Origin: Methanobacteriota archaeon
GTDB lineage: Archaea > Thermoplasmatota > Poseidoniia > Poseidoniales > Poseidoniaceae
DNA: 10,324 bases
Assembly: GCA_002728035.1 (NCBI GenBank)
Contig: PBUZ01000113.1
Span: 1-10,324, forward strand
Direction: 5' to 3'
How positions within the stretch are numbered: the stretch's first letter is position 1; each line of letters opens with the position of its first letter. This document shows positions 6,261-10,324 of this stretch, piece after piece. Position numbers and translations under genes: made by a program. The notes below the pieces were generated by a model. That model saw only the letters and a program-made list of their open reading frames with translations, made no database searches and had not been told where the DNA came from.

Positions 6261-7097
6261 GTGCCAGAAGGGCCTGAAATACGACGGGCAGCCGACCGCA
6301 TCGGCAAAGCCTTGGTGGGCAAGGTGGTTTTGGACGGCCACTGGCCATTTCCTTCTTTGAATCAGGCTGATGAACTGATCTTGGGTCATGAAGTGCTGAG
6401 CGTCACGAGCCGAGCGAAAGCCATGCTCATTCGATTCAGCAGTGGATGGACGATGTACAGCCACAACCAATTGTACGGGCGTTGGACGGTTCATCTCAAG
6501 ACCACCGACCACAATTCCCGCCGCAGTTTACGTGCGGAATTCATGACCGATAAACACGCAGTTCGCCTCTGGTCGGCCACCGACATCCAACTCGTGCCGA
6601 CTGCTGAAGAAAACGGCATTCCATTTTTGCAACGATTGGGTCCGGACGTGTTGGACCCTGCGATAACCTCCACCAAACTACAAGCACACCTGCGCGAAAA
6701 GAAAATCTATAGAAAAAAAGGTGCCACGCTCATGCTTGACCAGCGATGCTTTGCTGGACTGGGCAACTACCTCCGCTCCGAAATCCTGCATGCCGCAGGC
6801 ATTCACCCCGATGACCGCCCATGCGACCTCGATGATGAAAGCCTCGACCGGTGGGCAACGGCGATCAAGGAAATCACGCAACGTGCCTACCTCGAAAAGG
6901 GCGTGACCGTACCAAAGGAGGTTGCGCTGTCAAGCAAAGCAAGAGGCGAGCCACGTCGCATGTGGCGCCATGCCGTGTTTTGTCGCAACGACCGTCCCTG
7001 TCTGACCTGTGGAGACTTGGTCTTGAGAAAACGATACGCAGGTCGTCGTTTGGACTATTGTCCCTCGTGTCAACCTGCACGTCGAGATCGTTCATGA
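6261..7097 (+). CDS. nei: Endonuclease VIII (Nei), DNA glycosylase/AP lyase
   Basis: Removes oxidised pyrimidines from DNA and nicks the abasic strand by beta,delta-elimination. 278 residues from a GTG start. That start is forced by chemistry: the enzyme's nucleophile is the N-terminal proline after Met removal, and GTG at 6261 gives MPEGPEIRRAADRI. The frame is open upstream to 6141, but that form would bury the proline. Visible: P2 and E3, K52 or K53 in SRAKAMLI, the Nei hallmark YSHNQLYGRW (66-75), FLQRLGPDVLDP (122-133), the helix-two-turn-helix CFAGLGNYLRSEIL (163-176) with N169, and a zinc finger C247-x2-C250 / C267-x2-C270 with GRRLDYCPSCQ. The GRR segment holds the arginine that binds lesion phosphate. 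The likeness to E. coli Nei is higher than to Fpg. It ends tail-to-tail with the photolyase gene, sharing six bases. Confidence 0.95.
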   Translation: MPEGPEIRRAADRIGKALVGKVVLDGHWPFPSLNQADELILGHEVLSVTSRAKAMLIRFSSGWTMYSHNQLYGRWTVHLKTTDHNSRRSLRAEFMTDKHAVRLWSATDIQLVPTAEENGIPFLQRLGPDVLDPAITSTKLQAHLREKKIYRKKGATLMLDQRCFAGLGNYLRSEILHAAGIHPDDRPCDLDDESLDRWATAIKEITQRAYLEKGVTVPKEVALSSKARGEPRRMWRHAVFCRNDRPCLTCGDLVLRKRYAGRRLDYCPSCQPARRDRS

Positions 7098-8822
7098 CCA
7101 CAACCTGAGATCGCCTTGCTGCGGAGGTCGAAGCTCTCGTCCAGAGAGAAGTTGGTCGCGAACATGTTCAAAGGTTGCTTCATCGAGTTTTTTCTCTTCA
7201 ACCGCTCTTCGCTCGACGTTTTTCATTGCAATGGCCATGCGATGATTCCCTACAAACGAAGCTTTGTGTCGGTTCAAAAAAGCCCAGTAAAGTCGGGTCA
7301 TCGGGCATGTTTTCTTGTGATGAAACTGACAAGACCCACAATGGTCGCTCATCCGATTGATGTATGCGGAACCAGCCACGTAAGGTTTGGTCATCATGGT
7401 GGTGCCCAAGGCAAAGGTTCCCATGCCCAACACGTTGGGCTCGACGACCCAATCATAGGCATCAACAAACGCAGCGTGAAACCAATCCGTGAGTTCTCTG
7501 GGGTTGACATCGATCAAGTTCGCCACGTTGCTCAACACCATAAGGCGGGGAATATGATGCGTCCATCCCTCCACCATCACCGATTCAACGGACGCGTCGA
7601 GGCAACGCAGGCCACTTTTAACACCCCAATAGGCTTGGGGCAAGGGGTTTGTTTGCGAGAGATGGTTGGCGTGTGCCTCCACATCCTCCGCTTCATGCCC
7701 TGCCCATCTTGCACCCCTTTTGGACGGTGTTCGATGGAGGTCAAGTGTGCGAAAACCATCCGTGACCTCATGGATATGCCGTACATATTCCCGCCAAATC
7801 ATTTGACGTACGAATCCCTCGATGCTGTTGAGTGGAGCGTTGCTTTCGAGAACGGCATTCATAAGACGCCTTGGCATCAAACGATGCAAGTTCACGAGCG
7901 TGGCCAACCGGGAGTGGAACAACCCGCGACTCTGTTCACTCATGGCGTCCTCGTAGGTTCCGAAGTTTGGTAGGCATTCAAGCGCATGCCGCAGAGCCAT
8001 TTCGACATCATCCCCGCTGGTCGCTTGTTTGGAGAGATCTACAACACCTGGATGGTCGCCAAACGTGGTTTGGACCAACTCTTCAACTTCTTCGTCGATG
8101 GCGTCTCGAGGGAACAAGGGTGCAACCGGTGCAGCAGGTTCGCCCTTCCAAGGAAACCGATTTTCGGCATCAAAACTGTATTTTCCGCCGAGCGGTTTTC
8201 CGTCTTCCATCAGCCATGTTGTTGATTGACGGACTTTTCTATAGAATTTATCCATTCGAAACGGAGGCTCTGTACCAACGCTCTCGACAAAGCAGTCACG
8301 CGAAGTCAACCAACCTGGATGGGGGTGGAGGTTTAGCAAGCCAGCTTTGACGAGCGGTTCTGTTTCCTTTCTCAACGCATGTTCAGCGTGCTCAAAGGCC
8401 TCGAGGCAACCGAGAAGCGGATGCAGAGCGGCGAGCACCTCAGCCGTTGAGAAGGCCGACATGAGGTAAAGAACGGGAATGCCTGCTTCTTGGAGTTCCA
8501 ACGCAAAATGCCGTTGATTTGAGAGAACCACGCCCAACTTCTGCTGATGGTACGGGCGCCTTGCCGCCTTTTCGCGTGATTCGATCAGCACCACCCCGAG
8601 CGAGGTCTGTTCACTCAATTCATGAAGGAAATCAAGGTGCAATTGGTCATAGGCCAACCAAACCCATCGCTCGGCGTCCCCTGGTTTGCACGATGAAAGA
8701 AGGGAACCGAATGCGCCATCACGCTTTGATGCAAGAACGGTTCTTGCTGGCAGACTCTCTGAAATATCGCCCACGTTGGCATGATTGTTCTGGGACAGAT
8801 AAAGGGATGCTTTTCTGCTCAA
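7092..8822 (-). CDS. Iron-sulfur (6-4) photolyase / FeS-BCP cryptochrome family (PhrB-like)
   Basis: Light-driven repair of UV (6-4) photoproducts with FAD, a 4Fe-4S cluster and probably a lumazine antenna. 576 residues. Family signatures: MDKFYRKVR and PLGGKYSFDAENRFPW (210-225), WREYVRHI (343-350), cluster cysteines C407, C495, C498 and C506, then MTRLYWAFLNRH. Against recalled Agrobacterium PhrB numbering (C350, C438, C441, C454) the offset is 57. With it H422-H423 fall on the lesion-binding His pair, and W399 and W447 on the electron-transfer Trp residues. The last cysteine loop is five residues shorter than in PhrB. About 49 residues precede the usual N-terminus. TTG at 8822 overlaps the carB stop as TTGA; a GTG at 8774 would shorten this extension. 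Likely co-transcribed with carB. An active photolyase is more likely than a pure photoreceptor, but light signalling cannot be excluded. Confidence 0.9.
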   Translation of the reverse strand: MSRKASLYLSQNNHANVGDISESLPARTVLASKRDGAFGSLLSSCKPGDAERWVWLAYDQLHLDFLHELSEQTSLGVVLIESREKAARRPYHQQKLGVVLSNQRHFALELQEAGIPVLYLMSAFSTAEVLAALHPLLGCLEAFEHAEHALRKETEPLVKAGLLNLHPHPGWLTSRDCFVESVGTEPPFRMDKFYRKVRQSTTWLMEDGKPLGGKYSFDAENRFPWKGEPAAPVAPLFPRDAIDEEVEELVQTTFGDHPGVVDLSKQATSGDDVEMALRHALECLPNFGTYEDAMSEQSRGLFHSRLATLVNLHRLMPRRLMNAVLESNAPLNSIEGFVRQMIWREYVRHIHEVTDGFRTLDLHRTPSKRGARWAGHEAEDVEAHANHLSQTNPLPQAYWGVKSGLRCLDASVESVMVEGWTHHIPRLMVLSNVANLIDVNPRELTDWFHAAFVDAYDWVVEPNVLGMGTFALGTTMMTKPYVAGSAYINRMSDHCGSCQFHHKKTCPMTRLYWAFLNRHKASFVGNHRMAIAMKNVERRAVEEKKLDEATFEHVRDQLLSGRELRPPQQGDLRLWS

Positions 8823-10324
8823 TAATGGACGGTGAGTTTACGCGGTTCCAAGCGTTCCTCAATTCGAGCCTTCATGGCGGCGGCTTCCATCACAGCACCT
8901 CGCATCGTGGTGACAAACGGAATGTTGAGTTCCACCGCAAGCCGACGCATCATGTTCCCGTCACGAACGGCACCACCGGAAACAGTCGGCACGTTCACGA
9001 TGAAGGACACCTTTCCTTGGCGCATCAAATCCAAGGCGTCTGGATGCTGTCCTTCTGCGATGCGATAAACGGTCATGACGGGCACACCGTGCCGTCGCAG
9101 GGTGTCCGATGTACCTCCGGTTGCGTACAGGGTGAAGCCCAGGTCCACGAGTTGTTGAGCGACGGGTACGAGGTTTTCTTTGTCATCGTCGCGCACGGTG
9201 AGGTAGGCTCCACCTTCGGTGGCCACAGGTACTTCTGTCGCTAGACGAGCCTTGAGGTAGGCCAAATCCGCACGCTCATCGGAACCGTAGACCTCACCGG
9301 TCGATTTCATCTCCGGCCCAGGTGCAGGGTCGAGACCTCGCAGTTTGATGAACGGGAAGACGGGGGCTTTCACACAGACTTGACCCGTTGTCCGCTTCGG
9401 AATCTGTTGCTCCTTCAAGGGTTGACCGATGGTGATTCGAGCAGCAATTCGAGCGAGGGGAAGCCCAGAAGATTTGGCGACAAACGGCACCGTCCTCGAT
9501 GAACGAGGGTTGACTTCAAGGACATACAAATCGTCTCCCTGTATCGCAAATTGGATGTTAAAGCACCCGACGATGTTCAATCCCAAACCGATGATCCTCG
9601 TTTGTTCAGCGACCCGTTCCAGCATGTCTTCATCGATGTTTTGAGCCGGAATGAAGCAGGTTGAATCGCCGGAATGGATCCCTGCTTCTTCGAGATGTTC
9701 CATGATAGCCCCGACCAAGACCTCCTCGCCGTCACAAGCTGCATCAACATCAAGTTCGGTGGCGTGACCAAGGTATTCGTCCACCAGCAATGGCTTGTCA
9801 GGGGCAAGGTAGGCTTCACGCAGGTAGCCATCGAGTTGTTGTTGATTCGAAAGGATCTCCATACCACGACCTCCCAGCACGTAGGAGGGGCGTACCAAAA
9901 CGGGGAAGCCGATCTTCTCCACGGCTCCACGCAGGTCGTCAGCGGTGGTCCCCGTTGCACCTCGGGGCATGCGCAAGCCGTTACGCTTGGCAAAGGCCTC
10001 GAAGCGCTCTCGGTCACTCGCTTCATCAATAGCATCGCAAGAAGTGCCCATGATGCTCAAATCCAAACCTTTGAGCTTCAAATCCGGCAAGCGCTTTTCC
10101 AAAGGTAAAGCGAGATTAATGGCGGTTTGACCTCCGAACTGGAGCAGAATTCCGTGGGCTTGTTCCCTGAGTAAGATTTCACTCACATACTCCAAGGTCA
10201 GTGGGTCGAAATACAGACGGTCCGAGGTGTCAAAGTCGGTTGAGACGGTCTCTGGGTTGTTGTTGATGAGAATGGCATCCTTGCCCGCTTCACGAATCGC
10301 CTTCACGGCGTGGACGCACCCATA
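8819..10324 (-). CDS. carB: Carbamoyl-phosphate synthase large subunit, C-terminal part (partial)
   Basis: Makes carbamoyl phosphate from bicarbonate, ammonia and two ATP for pyrimidine and arginine synthesis. The 5' half lies outside the window; 501 residues are visible, in frame to the edge (YGCVHAVKAIREAG matches the start of the second half). Seen in order: NNNPETVSTDFDTSDRLYF, the second ATP-grasp domain with VRPSYVLGGRGMEIL and IMEHLEEAGIHSGDS, LEVNPRSSRTVPFVAKSSG with the metal-binding Glu/Asn, GPEMKSTGEVYG, then the regulatory MGS-like domain (about the last 120 residues) with LYATGGTSDTLRRHGV and FIVNVP. In E. coli this last domain binds UMP, IMP and, at its border, ornithine effectors. 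Nothing looks broken. A GTG at 10306 is an internal codon, not a start. The stop TGA overlaps the photolyase TTG start, so the pair probably forms an operon. Confidence 0.97.
   Translation of the reverse strand, partial: YGCVHAVKAIREAGKDAILINNNPETVSTDFDTSDRLYFDPLTLEYVSEILLREQAHGILLQFGGQTAINLALPLEKRLPDLKLKGLDLSIMGTSCDAIDEASDRERFEAFAKRNGLRMPRGATGTTADDLRGAVEKIGFPVLVRPSYVLGGRGMEILSNQQQLDGYLREAYLAPDKPLLVDEYLGHATELDVDAACDGEEVLVGAIMEHLEEAGIHSGDSTCFIPAQNIDEDMLERVAEQTRIIGLGLNIVGCFNIQFAIQGDDLYVLEVNPRSSRTVPFVAKSSGLPLARIAARITIGQPLKEQQIPKRTTGQVCVKAPVFPFIKLRGLDPAPGPEMKSTGEVYGSDERADLAYLKARLATEVPVATEGGAYLTVRDDDKENLVPVAQQLVDLGFTLYATGGTSDTLRRHGVPVMTVYRIAEGQHPDALDLMRQGKVSFIVNVPTVSGGAVRDGNMMRRLAVELNIPFVTTMRGAVMEAAAMKARIEERLEPRKLTVHY

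Noticed and set aside
7116-7973. 285-codon plus-strand frame opposite the photolyase
   Set aside because: The minus strand encodes all family signatures of an FeS photolyase; the plus frame shows no domain.
8519-9244. 241-codon plus-strand frame across the photolyase/carB junction
   Set aside because: It spans two well-supported minus-strand genes and has no recognisable motif.
1-10324. CRISPR array, transposon, toxin-antitoxin or other defence system
   Set aside because: No direct-repeat/spacer pattern, transposase, integrase, nuclease-helicase pair or terminal repeats were seen; the genes are mainly housekeeping, repair and envelope.

Overview
The window most likely comes from a planktonic marine archaeon of the Marine Group II / Poseidoniales type. 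This is an inference from gene content and style, not a database match. The signs are: GTG and TTG starts, few Shine-Dalgarno sites, A/T-rich boxes about 26 bases before several starts, very compact spacing, a SAP-domain membrane M28 peptidase, a secreted CxCH-motif protein with a cytosolic coiled-coil tail, and UV/oxidative DNA-repair genes expected in sunlit water. Much of the window looks about 55-60% G+C by eye (not fully counted), except the first ~470 bases (about 35%).

Layout. 1-446: an AT-rich stretch with one small membrane-protein gene on the minus strand, followed by a divergent intergenic region with a nested inverted repeat. 588-4534: a plus-strand run of six genes: ubiX (flavin prenyltransferase), a SAP-TM-M28 peptidase, a stand-alone parvulin, folB (dihydroneopterin aldolase), a cysteine-rich protein and a small hypothetical. 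4525-6168: a large minus-strand gene for a signal-peptide, CxCH, three-TM, coiled-coil protein, convergent with the plus run by 10 bases. 6261-7097: nei (endonuclease VIII) on the plus strand. 7092-10324: a minus-strand pair, carB (3' half only, running off the window) followed by an iron-sulfur (6-4) photolyase. The photolyase start overlaps the carB stop, and its own stop overlaps the nei stop inside the palindrome TCATGA.

The genes mix housekeeping (carbamoyl phosphate, folate pterin, prenylated flavin), DNA repair (Nei for oxidised pyrimidines, photolyase for UV lesions) and two unusual envelope proteins. Both envelope proteins join an extracellular domain to a cytosolic module: SAP in one, coiled coil plus a short tail motif in the other. 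I see no CRISPR array, transposon, tRNA, rRNA or clear defence system. The best candidates for something undescribed are these two envelope proteins and the cysteine-rich protein next to folB.
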